Shown here one piece after another: positions 28,505-38,057 of a DNA stretch of 64,000 nt (within the stretch, counting starts at the first letter, position 1; the number at the start of each line of letters is the position of its first letter). Origin of the DNA: an uncultured SAR86 cluster bacterium. Its GTDB lineage: Bacteria; Pseudomonadota; Gammaproteobacteria; Magnimaribacterales; AG-339-G14. The notes beneath the pieces were generated by a model, which saw only the letters and a program-made list of their open reading frames with translations, made no database searches and was not told the origin of the DNA. The translations under genes were made by a program, and so were the position numbers. The DNA lies in the NCBI GenBank assembly GCA_902632605.1, contig CACPDB010000006.1, positions 1-64,000 on the forward strand, written 5' to 3'.

Positions 28505-28562
28505 TTAAGACCATAGGATTGACCCAATCGGAAAAAATCTTTTGGTTAATCCTAGGTCTTAA
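28505..28562. repeat. Long imperfect inverted repeat in the GSII-ntrB intergenic region
   Basis: Left arm TTAAGACC-A-TAGGATTGACCCAA pairs with right arm TTGGTTAATCCTA-GGTCTTAA (one bulged A, one G-U, one mismatch); no following T-run. Confidence 0.75.
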
Positions 28563-28603
28563 CATTCAGCTTTTTAAATTAAAAATAAAAGTAATTTTCA
28601 AAG

Positions 28604-29683
28604 ATGATATTTTTTGAAAATGTTTTAGACGAATTATCTGCGAAAATTCTAGTTACAGATGACAATTTAGATGTTTTATTTTTAAATAAATCTGCTGAAG
28701 ACTATCTATGTACTTCTCTTGACGAATCTAAAGGAAAAAATATAGATGAAGTTTTCAAAGAGAAAACCAGTAATGAGCTAGAACTTCAAGAAATTCTTGA
28801 AAAGAAAAAATCTTTTAAACGTCACATAACTACAATTTTTCTTAAAGATAATCTTCAAAAGAAAACATCTTTTAAAGCTTCTTATTTTTCCAATGATGAA
28901 TTTAAAGGCATTATTTTTGAATTCTTTGATAATCAAAATCCCGAATCTATTTCAGATAGAATGAAGAAAAGAACGGCGGCATCGATTACTCAGGCTTTTT
29001 CTAGAGGGCTGGCGCATGAAATTAAAAATCCTTTAAGCGGTATTAGAGGCGCCGCACAGTTACTTTCCCAAAAAATAGAAGATCCCAAAAAAAAAGAATT
29101 CGCAAATATTATTCTTAAGGAGTCGGACAGACTCGTAAATATTGTTAATAAAGTTTCAGGCAACAGTTTCAAACTGGAACAGAATTTTCAAAATATTCAT
29201 ACCATTCTCGAAAAGATTCCTGCTTTCATAAAAAATATTGATAATCAAAAAGTCCAAGTTCTTAAGGATTATGATCCTAGCTTGCCCTTAATTGAAATAG
29301 ATAATTCGTTGATTTCTCAGGTATTTTTTAACCTTGCAACTAATTCAATTGAAGCTTTTAAAAAGAACAATAAGTCAGGGAAAATTACAATAAGAAGTAG
29401 AGTTGCTTACGAGGTTTTTATAAATAATAAAAAATATAATACGGCTTGCCAGATAGATTTCATTGATAATGGGCCGGGGATTCCAGACGATATTATTGAC
29501 TCTGTTTTTTTTCCATTGGTTTCATCAAAAGAAATAGCATCTGGTCTAGGTTTATCTATTGTTAAAGGAATTATCAATCAACATGGGGGTTCGATAGATT
29601 GTTCTAGTGACGATACTGGAACAACTTTCACGATTCTTCTGCCCATCACAGAAGTTAACTTTGAAAAAACAAAAGCAAACTGA
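28604..29683 (+). CDS. glnL: Nitrogen regulation sensor histidine kinase NtrB
   Basis: PAS-like N-terminus, H-box 'LAHEIKNPLSGIRGAAQLLSQKI', 'GLGLSIVKGIINQHGG'; followed by ntrC. Confidence 0.93.
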   Translation: MIFFENVLDELSAKILVTDDNLDVLFLNKSAEDYLCTSLDESKGKNIDEVFKEKTSNELELQEILEKKKSFKRHITTIFLKDNLQKKTSFKASYFSNDEFKGIIFEFFDNQNPESISDRMKKRTAASITQAFSRGLAHEIKNPLSGIRGAAQLLSQKIEDPKKKEFANIILKESDRLVNIVNKVSGNSFKLEQNFQNIHTILEKIPAFIKNIDNQKVQVLKDYDPSLPLIEIDNSLISQVFFNLATNSIEAFKKNNKSGKITIRSRVAYEVFINNKKYNTACQIDFIDNGPGIPDDIIDSVFFPLVSSKEIASGLGLSIVKGIINQHGGSIDCSSDDTGTTFTILLPITEVNFEKTKAN

Positions 29684-29690
29684 GGAATAA

Positions 29691-31088
29691 ATGGCTAAAA
29701 ATAAAAAAATCTGGATTGCTGATGACGATGAATCAATCAGATTTGTTTTAAAGTCAGGTTTATCAGAAGCAGGTTTTAATGTTTCTACCTTTGAAGATGG
29801 AAACGAAGTAGTAAATAAACTTGATATTGAATCACCTCACCTTTTACTTACTGACCTTAAAATGCCTGGAAGAGATGGTATGGATTTATTGGAAACTTTT
29901 CGTAATGAGCATCAAAAGATTCCAATTATTATTATGACGGCACATTCTGATTTAGAAACCACTGTAGAGGCTTTTGAAGCAGGTGCTTGGGACTACATTG
30001 CGAAACCTTTTGATTTAAATACCGCAATAGAAAAAATAAACAAAGCAATTTCTGAAAAGAAAAATGTACAAAAGAAACTTTCAGAGAAAGAAGAAATCAG
30101 TCTCAGAGCAGGAAAAATTCTTGGAAAGTCTCCAGCAATGCAAGATTTGTTTAATTCTATAGGTAAATTGTCACACTCGGACAGCACAGTTTTATTGGTT
30201 GGTGAGTCAGGTACAGGAAAAGAGTTAGTGTCTCAAGCAATCTTCGAACACTCAGACAGGTCCAATAAAAAGTTAATTTCGCTTAATGTAGCGGATATAC
30301 CTGTCGAGCTATTAGAGTCTGAATTATTTGGTCACGAAAAAGGCGCTTTCAAAGGCGCTGGTGATCAAAGAATAGGTAGATTTGAGCAAGCTGATAAAGG
30401 AACCTTGTTTTTAGATGAAGTTGGAGATATGCCTCTAGAAACTCAGACTAGATTAATAAGAGTTTTATCGAGTGGCGAATTTTATAGAATTGGAGGAAAT
30501 AGTCCTATTAAAGTGGATGTTAGAATTATTGCAGCTACAAACCAAAACCTCGAGGAAAAAGTAAAGAATGGGTCTTATAGAGAAGATCTCTATCATAGAC
30601 TCAATGTCATAAAAATAAATTTACCTCCTTTAAGAGATAGAAAAGAAGATATCCTTTTATTAACCAGTTACTTTTTAAAGAAGTTCTCTGAAGAAGCAAA
30701 AATTAAAGTTAAAGTATTAAGTAAAGAGGTCGAAGAACTTTTCGAAAATTTAATCTGGCCTGGAAATGTCTTGCAATTACAAAATGTTTGCCAGTCTTTA
30801 ACTTTATTATCCTCAGGTCAAGAGATTTCTATGAGCGATATCCCCAAAGACTTGTCTTTACAAAGAAAGGGTCCAGAAATGAGCTGGAGTGATATGCTCG
30901 AATCCTGGGCTTCAAAAAAATTACTTAAAGGAGATGACCATATTCTAAATAGTGCTACTCCTATATTTGAAGGCACAATGATAAAAGCTGCTCTAAAGGC
31001 AACAAAAGGGAAAAAAAGTGAAGCGGCTAAACTCCTTGGTTGGGGAAGAAATACTCTAGCTAGAAAGATAACTGAACTCGACCTTTAA
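29691..31088 (+). CDS. glnG: Nitrogen regulation response regulator NtrC (AAA+, Fis-type HTH)
   Basis: Receiver 'LLLTDLKMPGRDGMDLL', Walker A 'GESGTGKE', 'GHEKGAFKGAGDQRIGRFEQADKGTLFLDEVGDMP', HTH 'SEAAKLLGWGRNTLARKI'. Confidence 0.95.
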   Translation: MAKNKKIWIADDDESIRFVLKSGLSEAGFNVSTFEDGNEVVNKLDIESPHLLLTDLKMPGRDGMDLLETFRNEHQKIPIIIMTAHSDLETTVEAFEAGAWDYIAKPFDLNTAIEKINKAISEKKNVQKKLSEKEEISLRAGKILGKSPAMQDLFNSIGKLSHSDSTVLLVGESGTGKELVSQAIFEHSDRSNKKLISLNVADIPVELLESELFGHEKGAFKGAGDQRIGRFEQADKGTLFLDEVGDMPLETQTRLIRVLSSGEFYRIGGNSPIKVDVRIIAATNQNLEEKVKNGSYREDLYHRLNVIKINLPPLRDRKEDILLLTSYFLKKFSEEAKIKVKVLSKEVEELFENLIWPGNVLQLQNVCQSLTLLSSGQEISMSDIPKDLSLQRKGPEMSWSDMLESWASKKLLKGDDHILNSATPIFEGTMIKAALKATKGKKSEAAKLLGWGRNTLARKITELDL

Positions 31089-31492
31089 TTTATTAAAGGC
31101 AATTTCTCCGATACCCAATTATTTATTCCGCCTTTTAGGACGAAAACATTTATTTCTTCTTTTTTTAGATCTGATGCCATACGAGATGAATTTGTTCCGT
31201 TTTGACAAACCAAGATAACTGGTTTGCCATCAGCTTTTGCTATTTCCTTCTTGCAAACATCTAAATCAGGACCGACATGTCTTGCCTGGCTAATTTTTCC
31301 TTCATCGAATTCTTTCTGAGTTCTTATATCAATAACGAGAGCATTTTTTTTATTGATCAAAACAACGCCCTTATGAGGTTCTAAATTTATAGCTTTTGAA
31401 ATCCTATCCAATAAGTAAAGGGCAAATAATGAAAAGATTAAAGGAATAACAATAAACCAATTGTCGATTAAAAATTCAATAAAATATGGCAT
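31085..31492 (-). CDS. Membrane-anchored rhodanese-like domain protein (YibN-like)
   Basis: N-terminal TM; 'ALVIDIRTQKEFDEGKI', 'ILVCQNGTNSSRMASDL'; start set at MPYFIEF rather than the upstream ATG. Confidence 0.85.
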   Translation of the reverse strand: MPYFIEFLIDNWFIVIPLIFSLFALYLLDRISKAINLEPHKGVVLINKKNALVIDIRTQKEFDEGKISQARHVGPDLDVCKKEIAKADGKPVILVCQNGTNSSRMASDLKKEEINVFVLKGGINNWVSEKLPLIN

Positions 31493-31529
31493 AAGCGCGA
31501 TATGATAAACGTAAAACTGATTTGACACT

Positions 31530-32177
31530 ATGAATTCGGAAGAAAATTTTTCTCATTTAGTTCTCGTTAGGCATGGACAAAGCGAATGGAATGCAAAGAA
31601 TCTCTTTACTGGCTGGAAAGATCCATCTCTTACTGAAGAAGGAATTAAGGAAGCAAAAAATGCTGGAGAAAAAATAAAAGAGAAAAATATAAACTTTGAT
31701 ATACATTTTACGTCTGGACTCAAGAGGGCTCAATTAACTGGAGAAATTATCCTCTCAGAGATTAACCAAAATTCAATAGAGACGATAAAAAACATTGCCC
31801 TTAATGAAAGGGACTATGGTGAACTATCTGGACTTAATAAAGATGAATCACGTGAAAAATGGGGAGAAGAACAAATTCACATTTGGAGAAGATCATTTGA
31901 TCAGCCTCCTCCTGGTGGAGAGAGTTTAAAAGATACTGCAGAAAGAGTTATTCCATATTATAAAAAAGTAATTGAGCCTTATTTGGAAGAAAATAAAAAT
32001 ATTTTAATTTGTGCGCATGGTAACTCACTTCGTGCTCTAGTGATGCATATTGAAGCAATTTCTCCTGATGAGATTGTAAAAAAAGAAATTGCTACTGGAG
32101 AGCCTATTTTCTACAAAGTTAAGAATGTTGATATCTTAAAAAAGCTAAAGTCTTACCTCAAAACCTTCGTCTCTTAA
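31530..32177 (+). CDS. gpmA: 2,3-bisphosphoglycerate-dependent phosphoglycerate mutase
   Basis: '[29 protein letters not shown]', '[17 protein letters not shown]', '[14 protein letters not shown]'. Confidence 0.95.
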   Translation: MNSEENFSHLVLVRHGQSEWNAKNLFTGWKDPSLTEEGIKEAKNAGEKIKEKNINFDIHFTSGLKRAQLTGEIILSEINQNSIETIKNIALNERDYGELSGLNKDESREKWGEEQIHIWRRSFDQPPPGGESLKDTAERVIPYYKKVIEPYLEENKNILICAHGNSLRALVMHIEAISPDEIVKKEIATGEPIFYKVKNVDILKKLKSYLKTFVS

Positions 32178-32903
32178 AGCATTCTTAACTTTTTTTATCG
32201 AAATTTCTTCGTAGTGAAAAATACTGGCTGCAAGTAAAGCATCTGCTTTTCCAAGCTTTACAGCATCAACTAAATGAGAAAGCTCTCCTGCTCCTCCAGA
32301 TGCAATAACAGGAATAGATAAATTGTTTGAAAGTTCCATATACAAATTATTATCAAAACCGCTTTTGGTTCCATCTTTATCCATGGAAGTCATGAGAATT
32401 TCCCCTGCGCCTAAATCTTGCCCTTTTTTCGCCCACTCAATAGCATTTAAGTCGGTTTTATTTTTTCCACCGTGAGTATAGACATTCCAGATTTCTCCGT
32501 CTTTTTTAGCATCTATAGCTAAAACAATACATTGAGCTCCATACTCTTTGGAAGCCTCCTCTATAAGTTTGGGGTTCAAAATAGCGCTTGTATTAATAGA
32601 AACTTTGTCAGCACCTGATTTTAGAAGCATATCAATATCTTTGAGAGATTTTATTCCACCTCCAACAGTAAACGGGATGAAGACTTGTGAGGCTATTGAT
32701 TTAACAGTCTCAATTGTTGTGGAACGTTCTTCAAAAGACGCGTCGATATCCAACATGCATATCTCATCTGCACCTTCAGCATCGTATCTTTTAGCAGCTT
32801 CTGCTGGATCTCCAGCATCAACGATATCCTTAAAATTAATACCTTTTACTACTCTCCCCCCTCTGACATCTAAACAAGGGATAATTCGAACTGCTAAACT
32901 CAT
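32145..32903 (-). CDS. hisF: Imidazole glycerol phosphate synthase cyclase subunit
   Basis: '[19 protein letters not shown]', '[12 protein letters not shown]', '[12 protein letters not shown]'. Confidence 0.96.
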   Translation of the reverse strand: MSLAVRIIPCLDVRGGRVVKGINFKDIVDAGDPAEAAKRYDAEGADEICMLDIDASFEERSTTIETVKSIASQVFIPFTVGGGIKSLKDIDMLLKSGADKVSINTSAILNPKLIEEASKEYGAQCIVLAIDAKKDGEIWNVYTHGGKNKTDLNAIEWAKKGQDLGAGEILMTSMDKDGTKSGFDNNLYMELSNNLSIPVIASGGAGELSHLVDAVKLGKADALLAASIFHYEEISIKKVKNALRDEGFEVRL

Positions 32904-32907
32904 TTTT

Positions 32908-33624
32908 TTAAAACATCTCTAAAGCTTCTTTGAAGTTTATTTTATTTTCATAAAGCGAAACACCACATATAGCCCCGACGACATTTGGGATTTTTGAAAG
33001 ATTTATCAAATCGTTGATATCTTTTACTCCGCCTGAAGCTATGACAGGAAAAGGAGATAGTTTTGCAACTTCAGATGTTTCTACTAAATTTGGCCCAGAG
33101 AGCATGCCATCTTTATTAATGTCGGTGTAAATTATTGATTTGATAGGCAGCTCTTTATAAGAATCAATCAAGTCTGAGGCTGACAATTTTGAAGCTTCTG
33201 TCCATGCTTCTGCAGCAAGAAAACCATTCATTGCATCAATTCCCAAAATAATTTTTCCTGGAAAGTTTATACATGCTTTCATGAATAATTCTTTATCCTT
33301 TATAGCAATGCTTCCTAGAATTACGTTATCTACTCCAGATTCGAAAATTAAATCTAAGGTTTCAAGATCTCTTACCCCCCCTCCCAGCTGAAGATTTACG
33401 TCTGGGAATTTTTCTTTAATCGTTAAAACATATTCTAAGTTTTCAGGTTTGCCTGACTTGGCGCCATCTAAATCAACCAAATGCAGTTTTTTTGTTCCTT
33501 CTTTTATCCAATGAGCTGCTGCATCGATGGGCTTTTCAAAATAAATTTTAGTTGAGGATAAGTCTCCTTTTTGCAAGCGAACACATTTTCCACTTTGGAT
33601 ATCAATTGCAGGAATTGGCAACAT
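32908..33624 (-). CDS. hisA: ProFAR isomerase
   Basis: '[17 protein letters not shown]', '[12 protein letters not shown]', '[13 protein letters not shown]', '[13 protein letters not shown]'. Confidence 0.96.
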   Translation of the reverse strand: MLPIPAIDIQSGKCVRLQKGDLSSTKIYFEKPIDAAAHWIKEGTKKLHLVDLDGAKSGKPENLEYVLTIKEKFPDVNLQLGGGVRDLETLDLIFESGVDNVILGSIAIKDKELFMKACINFPGKIILGIDAMNGFLAAEAWTEASKLSASDLIDSYKELPIKSIIYTDINKDGMLSGPNLVETSEVAKLSPFPVIASGGVKDINDLINLSKIPNVVGAICGVSLYENKINFKEALEMF

Positions 33625-34233
33625 TTAAATTTTCCAATTGATAAAATTTTCTAAAAATTTGAGACCTATCTCTCCACTTTTTTCCGGGTGAAATTGAGTA
33701 GCAAAAATGTTTTCAGTGGCTAACGACGAAACAAAATCTTCTCCATAGTTAGTAGTGGTGATGAAGGCTTCTGTTTTAGCAGCTACAAAAGAATGGACAA
33801 AATAAAAAAACTGCTTGTCTTCTATTCCTGAAAATAATTCGTGTTTTTTTTCAATCTTTACATTATTCCAACCCATGTGAGGTATTTTTAGATTTTCTTT
33901 ATTTATATCTTTTATTTTGGTGATGCATCCGTTTATTACACCTAAACCCTTCTCTTTACTTTCTTCGCTCGAATTAAAGAGGATTTGAAGACCTAAACAA
34001 ATTCCAAGAAAAGGTTTCGATTTAATTGCATCCAATAAAGGATTGATCATTTCCGTTTCTTTTAGTTTGTTTAGACAAGAACCCATAGAACCTTGTCCAG
34101 GGAAAACAAGCTTGTCGATTTTTTTGAATTTTTCGGGAGTATCGACTATTGAAACTTTTGAACCAAGTGATTGAAGAGCTCTAGCTACTGAATGTATGTT
34201 GCTGGCTCCGTAATCAATTACTCCTAGGCGCAT
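33625..34233 (-). CDS. hisH: Imidazole glycerol phosphate synthase glutaminase subunit
   Basis: 'VIDYGASNIHSVARAL', 'PFLGICLGLQILF', 'ATQFHPEKSGEIGLKFL'; start set at MRLGVID. Confidence 0.95.
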   Translation of the reverse strand: MRLGVIDYGASNIHSVARALQSLGSKVSIVDTPEKFKKIDKLVFPGQGSMGSCLNKLKETEMINPLLDAIKSKPFLGICLGLQILFNSSEESKEKGLGVINGCITKIKDINKENLKIPHMGWNNVKIEKKHELFSGIEDKQFFYFVHSFVAAKTEAFITTTNYGEDFVSSLATENIFATQFHPEKSGEIGLKFLENFINWKI

Positions 34234-34237
34234 TAAT

Positions 34238-34825
34238 TTAAAGCAAACCTTTAGTGGAAGGGAGAACATCTCCTTTAGAAGGATCTATCATACATGCGGT
34301 TTTGAGAGCTAAAGCAAATGCTTTGAATATAGTTTCAGCTTGGTGGTGAGCATTTTCACCTTTGAGGTTGTCAATATGGACAGTAGCAAGAGCCTTATTA
34401 ACAAATCCATGGAAAAATTCTTTTAATAGACTTAGATCAAAATCATTTATAGATTCTTTGGTGAATTTTACGTCCCAATTTAAACCTGGCCTTCCTGAGA
34501 AATCTACTACTACTCTAGATAAAGCTTCATCCAAAGGCGCATAAGCAGAGCCAAATCTATAAATTCCTTTTTTATCACCAAGTGCCTTATTAAAAGCTTC
34601 ACCTAAACTAATTCCTACATCTTCGACTGTGTGGTGAGCATCTATTTCTAAGTCACCTTTAGCGTCCAACACAATATCAAACCCACCGTGTTTGGAGAGT
34701 TGATCTAACATATGTTCAAAAAAAGGTAGGTCAGCTTTTAAATTACTTTCGCCTTTACCATCTAGTTCCAAAGATACTTTTATTTGGGTCTCTTTTGTAT
34801 TTCGTTCTAGTTCAGCGTTACGCAT
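34238..34825 (-). CDS. hisB: Imidazoleglycerol-phosphate dehydratase (monofunctional)
   Basis: '[16 protein letters not shown]', '[16 protein letters not shown]', '[11 protein letters not shown]', '[15 protein letters not shown]'. Confidence 0.96.
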   Translation of the reverse strand: MRNAELERNTKETQIKVSLELDGKGESNLKADLPFFEHMLDQLSKHGGFDIVLDAKGDLEIDAHHTVEDVGISLGEAFNKALGDKKGIYRFGSAYAPLDEALSRVVVDFSGRPGLNWDVKFTKESINDFDLSLLKEFFHGFVNKALATVHIDNLKGENAHHQAETIFKAFALALKTACMIDPSKGDVLPSTKGLL

Positions 34826-34882
34826 TTTTATCCTCTTTTAAAAAACACATTATAACGGACAGAAATAAGTAAAATAATAAAC

Positions 34883-35896
34883 ATGAGTCAATTTTCTAAA
34901 AAAATAATTGATTGGCAGAAGCAAAAAGGAAGAAATAATCTCCCCTGGCAAATGAAGAGCGCTTATGAAGTATGGATTTCTGAAATTATGCTTCAACAGA
35001 CTCAAGTTGAAACCGTTATACCCTATTATCTGAAGTTTATAAAAAAGTTTCCTGAAGTAAAAAAGTTGGCAAATAGTCACGAAGAGGTAGTCATGAGTTT
35101 GTGGAGCGGTTTGGGCTATTACTCTAGAGCTAGAAATATCCATAAAACAGCAAGGATTATTTTAAAAAAATATAGTGGAGAATTTCCTAGAGATTTTGAT
35201 GATTTAATAGAACTCCCAGGAATAGGTCCTTCTACAGCAGGCGCTATCTTGTCTTTAGCTTTTAACGAACCTGGGATAATTTTAGATGGCAATGTGAAGA
35301 GAGTTATTGTTAGATATAAAGGTATTAAAAATCCAATTAATAACAATCAGACACAGAAAGAAATAAAAAGTTTTGCTGAAACTTTCTTACCAAAAGATTC
35401 TTTCAGGAGATATTCTCAAGGAATAATGGATTTGGGCTCAATTTTATGTAGACCAAAAAATCCATCTTGTAATTTATGTCCTATTAATAAAAACTGTATA
35501 GCCTTAAAAGATGACCTTCAAGAAATAATTCCACACAAAAATCCATCTAAACCTAAAAAAGAAAAAAATATTAATTGGCTCTTAATATCTTCAAAAAATA
35601 AAATTTTACTCAGAAGAAATGAAAATAAAGGTATCTGGAAAAACTTATGGCTCTTTCCTGAAAAAGATATTTTGAGTAATGAGAATCTTCAATTATTGGA
35701 AGAAAAAGAATCACTACCTAATCTTATACATAATTTATCTCATCGAAGATTAAATATATCTACAAAAAAATTCTCAATTAAAAATAAAGACAGATTAAAA
35801 ATTGATAGATCTCATTCTGTTTGGGTAAGCAAATCCGATTCAGTTAAAATGGGAATGCCAAAACCTATTAAAGAAATTATTAATAATTACTTATGA
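34883..35896 (+). CDS. mutY: A/G-specific adenine DNA glycosylase
   Basis: 'WISEIMLQQTQVETVIPYY', 'LPGIGPSTAGAILSLAF', FeS cluster 'CRPKNPSCNLCPINKNC'. Confidence 0.96.
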   Translation: MSQFSKKIIDWQKQKGRNNLPWQMKSAYEVWISEIMLQQTQVETVIPYYLKFIKKFPEVKKLANSHEEVVMSLWSGLGYYSRARNIHKTARIILKKYSGEFPRDFDDLIELPGIGPSTAGAILSLAFNEPGIILDGNVKRVIVRYKGIKNPINNNQTQKEIKSFAETFLPKDSFRRYSQGIMDLGSILCRPKNPSCNLCPINKNCIALKDDLQEIIPHKNPSKPKKEKNINWLLISSKNKILLRRNENKGIWKNLWLFPEKDILSNENLQLLEEKESLPNLIHNLSHRRLNISTKKFSIKNKDRLKIDRSHSVWVSKSDSVKMGMPKPIKEIINNYL

Positions 35897-36162
35897 AAAC
35901 TGTTTTTTGTAGAAAATATAAAAAAGATCTTCCTAAAATGGATAGGGCTCCTTTTCCAGGAGAAAAAGGAGAGGAACTTTTATCTAACGTTTCAAAACAA
36001 GCTTGGATGGAATGGCTACAACATCAAACAATGCTAGTGAACGAAAAGCAGTTAGATTTATCAAAAAAAGAGTCCAGAGACTACCTCAGTCAGCAGCTCG
36101 AAAACTTTTTAAATAACGAATCATTTGATAAAGCTGATGGTTTTGTCCCTTTAGATAAATAA
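35893..36162 (+). CDS. yggX: Oxidative damage protection protein / Fe(II)-trafficking YggX
   Basis: 'TVFCRKYKKDLPKMDRAPFPGEKGEELLSNVSKQAWMEWLQHQTMLVNEKQL'. Confidence 0.95.
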   Translation: MKTVFCRKYKKDLPKMDRAPFPGEKGEELLSNVSKQAWMEWLQHQTMLVNEKQLDLSKKESRDYLSQQLENFLNNESFDKADGFVPLDK

Positions 36163-36206
36163 CTTTATTAGCTAGCTAAATATCTATAGAATTTGATTTT
36201 CTTTTT

Positions 36207-36282
36207 GCCCAGATAGCTCAGTCGGTAGAGCAAAGGACTGAAAATCCTTGTGTCGGTGGTTCGATTCCACCTCTGGGCACCA
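36207..36282 (+). tRNA. tRNA-Phe (anticodon GAA), CCA encoded
   Basis: 76-nt cloverleaf GCCCAGA...TAGCTCAGTCGGTAGAGCA...GGACTGAAAATCC...GGTTCGATTCC...TCTGGGCACCA. Confidence 0.97.
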
Positions 36283-36296
36283 TTAAAATAAGCACT

Positions 36297-36689
36297 TTAA
36301 GCTTTTGCCTTTAGTAAATAAAAAGTAATTCCTGCAGCAATAAACTCAAAAATCATAAAGAATACAAAGATCATATCTGGCATACCATCTAGAATTAAAC
36401 TGAGTGCTCTTCCAAGGCCAATCCCGAGCATAAAGACAAACATACACCATAAAGCTGGGATCGTTAGGCTTTTATTAAAAGCTCCAGAAACCCATAACAA
36501 CACACAGCCAATATAGAGACCCATTACAGCTCTAAAGATATTTGACAAATTATTGTCTGCTACCTCAATTCCATAAAGAACTGGCAGAAACTCTTTTGGA
36601 TTTAATCCGTATCCCAAAGCAGCTGGAAATACTCCAATAGAAATAAATAATAAAAAATAGGATTCTTTAGTCATGGTCACCTTTGGCAT
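36297..36689 (-). CDS. DUF4345-like small integral membrane protein
   Basis: Four predicted TM segments; 'GYGLNPKEFLPVLYGIEVADNNLSNIFRAVMGLYIG'. Confidence 0.7.
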   Translation of the reverse strand: MPKVTMTKESYFLLFISIGVFPAALGYGLNPKEFLPVLYGIEVADNNLSNIFRAVMGLYIGCVLLWVSGAFNKSLTIPALWCMFVFMLGIGLGRALSLILDGMPDMIFVFFMIFEFIAAGITFYLLKAKA

Positions 36690-36767
36690 TTAATTTTTAA
36701 AAATTAGTATAGTTTTGAAATTAATGATAAAACTTTTCTGCAATATATGCGCGTCCTTGTGTAATAT

Positions 36768-38000
36768 TTGTCCATGTCTGAAAAGTTTCTTTTAGAAGGT
36801 TTAAAAGTTATTGATGCGGGAAGTTTTATCGCAGGGCCGGTTTCAACCACAATTCTTTCTGATTTTGGTGCAGAAGTTATCAAGATTGAACCGCCAAAAG
36901 TTGGTGATAGCTTAAGACATTTAATTGCTCGAACAAAAAGAGTAAATCCTGTTTCCGATGAGGATTATTGTTGGCACTTAACCTCAAGAAACAAAAAAAG
37001 CTTGGCTTTGAATCTTGGGGACCCAAAAGGACAAAAAATTTTAAAAGAACTGGTAAAAATTTCTGACGTATTTGTAACCAATATGCCCCAAAGAATAAGG
37101 GATAAGTTGAAAATTAATGCCTCAGACTTGCTCCCTTTAAATGAGAGACTAATCTATGGATCTTTGACAGGCTATGGTGAAGATGGTCCAGACTCGCACA
37201 GAACTGCCTTTGATACGATGGCTTGGTGGGCTAGAAGTGGTTTGATGGATATCGTAAGGCCATCGGAAAATTCTACTCCGGGGATGCCGCCTATAGGTAT
37301 GGGAGATCAGCCTACTGGAGTGTCTTTATTTGCCAGCATCATGACGGCTCTTTATAGAAGAGAAAAAACAGGCAAAGGTGGAGAGGTAAATACTTCCTTG
37401 ATGGCAAATGGTGCATGGTCAAATGGATCTTTCATTCAAGCAGCACTTTTTGATGCTGATTTTCCAGAGAGGAAGGCTGAAGTTACTCCTCACCCTTTTG
37501 GTGGGAGATATGAAACTAAGGATGGCAGATATCTTTTGTTGGCAATCATTGATGCAGCTAAAGAATGGCCAAAATTACTAAAAGCTCTCGATATAGAATA
37601 TTTAAACGGCGATGAAAGATTTTCATCCTTTCAAAAAATGAACGAAAATCACCAACAGCTTTATAAGGAACTTGAAAAAATCTTTAAGCAATATGATTTG
37701 AATGAAATAGCTGAAAAATTAAGATTCTCTGAAGTTACCTTTGGAATTCTTAGTAAATCTACAGATCATAAAAAAGACGAACAATTTCTAAAAAGTGAGG
37801 TTTTGGTTAACTTTTCAAAGGATAGTTTTGAATCAGAGAACTTAACCATTAATAGTCCGGTATTTCTTAAAGATGAACCTAAAAAAACTCCCTCCAGAGG
37901 TCCCGACTTGGGAGAACATTCCAAAGAAATTCTGTCTGGCATTGGCATAGATTCAAAAGAACTCGACAAGCTTAAAGAAGAAGGCGTTATAGATTTTTAA
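36768..38000 (+). CDS. CaiB/BaiF family (class III) CoA-transferase
   Basis: 'GLKVIDAGSFIAGPVSTTILSDFGAEVIKIEPP', 'SLALNLGDPKGQKILKEL', 'GRYETKDGRYLLLA'. Confidence 0.94.
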   Translation: MSMSEKFLLEGLKVIDAGSFIAGPVSTTILSDFGAEVIKIEPPKVGDSLRHLIARTKRVNPVSDEDYCWHLTSRNKKSLALNLGDPKGQKILKELVKISDVFVTNMPQRIRDKLKINASDLLPLNERLIYGSLTGYGEDGPDSHRTAFDTMAWWARSGLMDIVRPSENSTPGMPPIGMGDQPTGVSLFASIMTALYRREKTGKGGEVNTSLMANGAWSNGSFIQAALFDADFPERKAEVTPHPFGGRYETKDGRYLLLAIIDAAKEWPKLLKALDIEYLNGDERFSSFQKMNENHQQLYKELEKIFKQYDLNEIAEKLRFSEVTFGILSKSTDHKKDEQFLKSEVLVNFSKDSFESENLTINSPVFLKDEPKKTPSRGPDLGEHSKEILSGIGIDSKELDKLKEEGVIDF

Positions 38001-38057
38001 ATAGTAGAGAAAGATACTTTAAAAAACTAGAATATAATATTCAAAATAGGGGAAATC

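Noticed and set aside
32548-32922. 124-aa + strand ORF over hisF
   Set aside because: Antisense shadow of the conserved hisF coding sequence.
34850-35143. 97-aa ORF on the - strand over the mutY start
   Set aside because: Antisense to conserved MutY sequence; no family features.
36168-36179. 12-bp palindrome TTAGCTAGCTAA upstream of tRNA-Phe
   Set aside because: Short AT-rich palindrome, likely by chance; no loop or T-tract.
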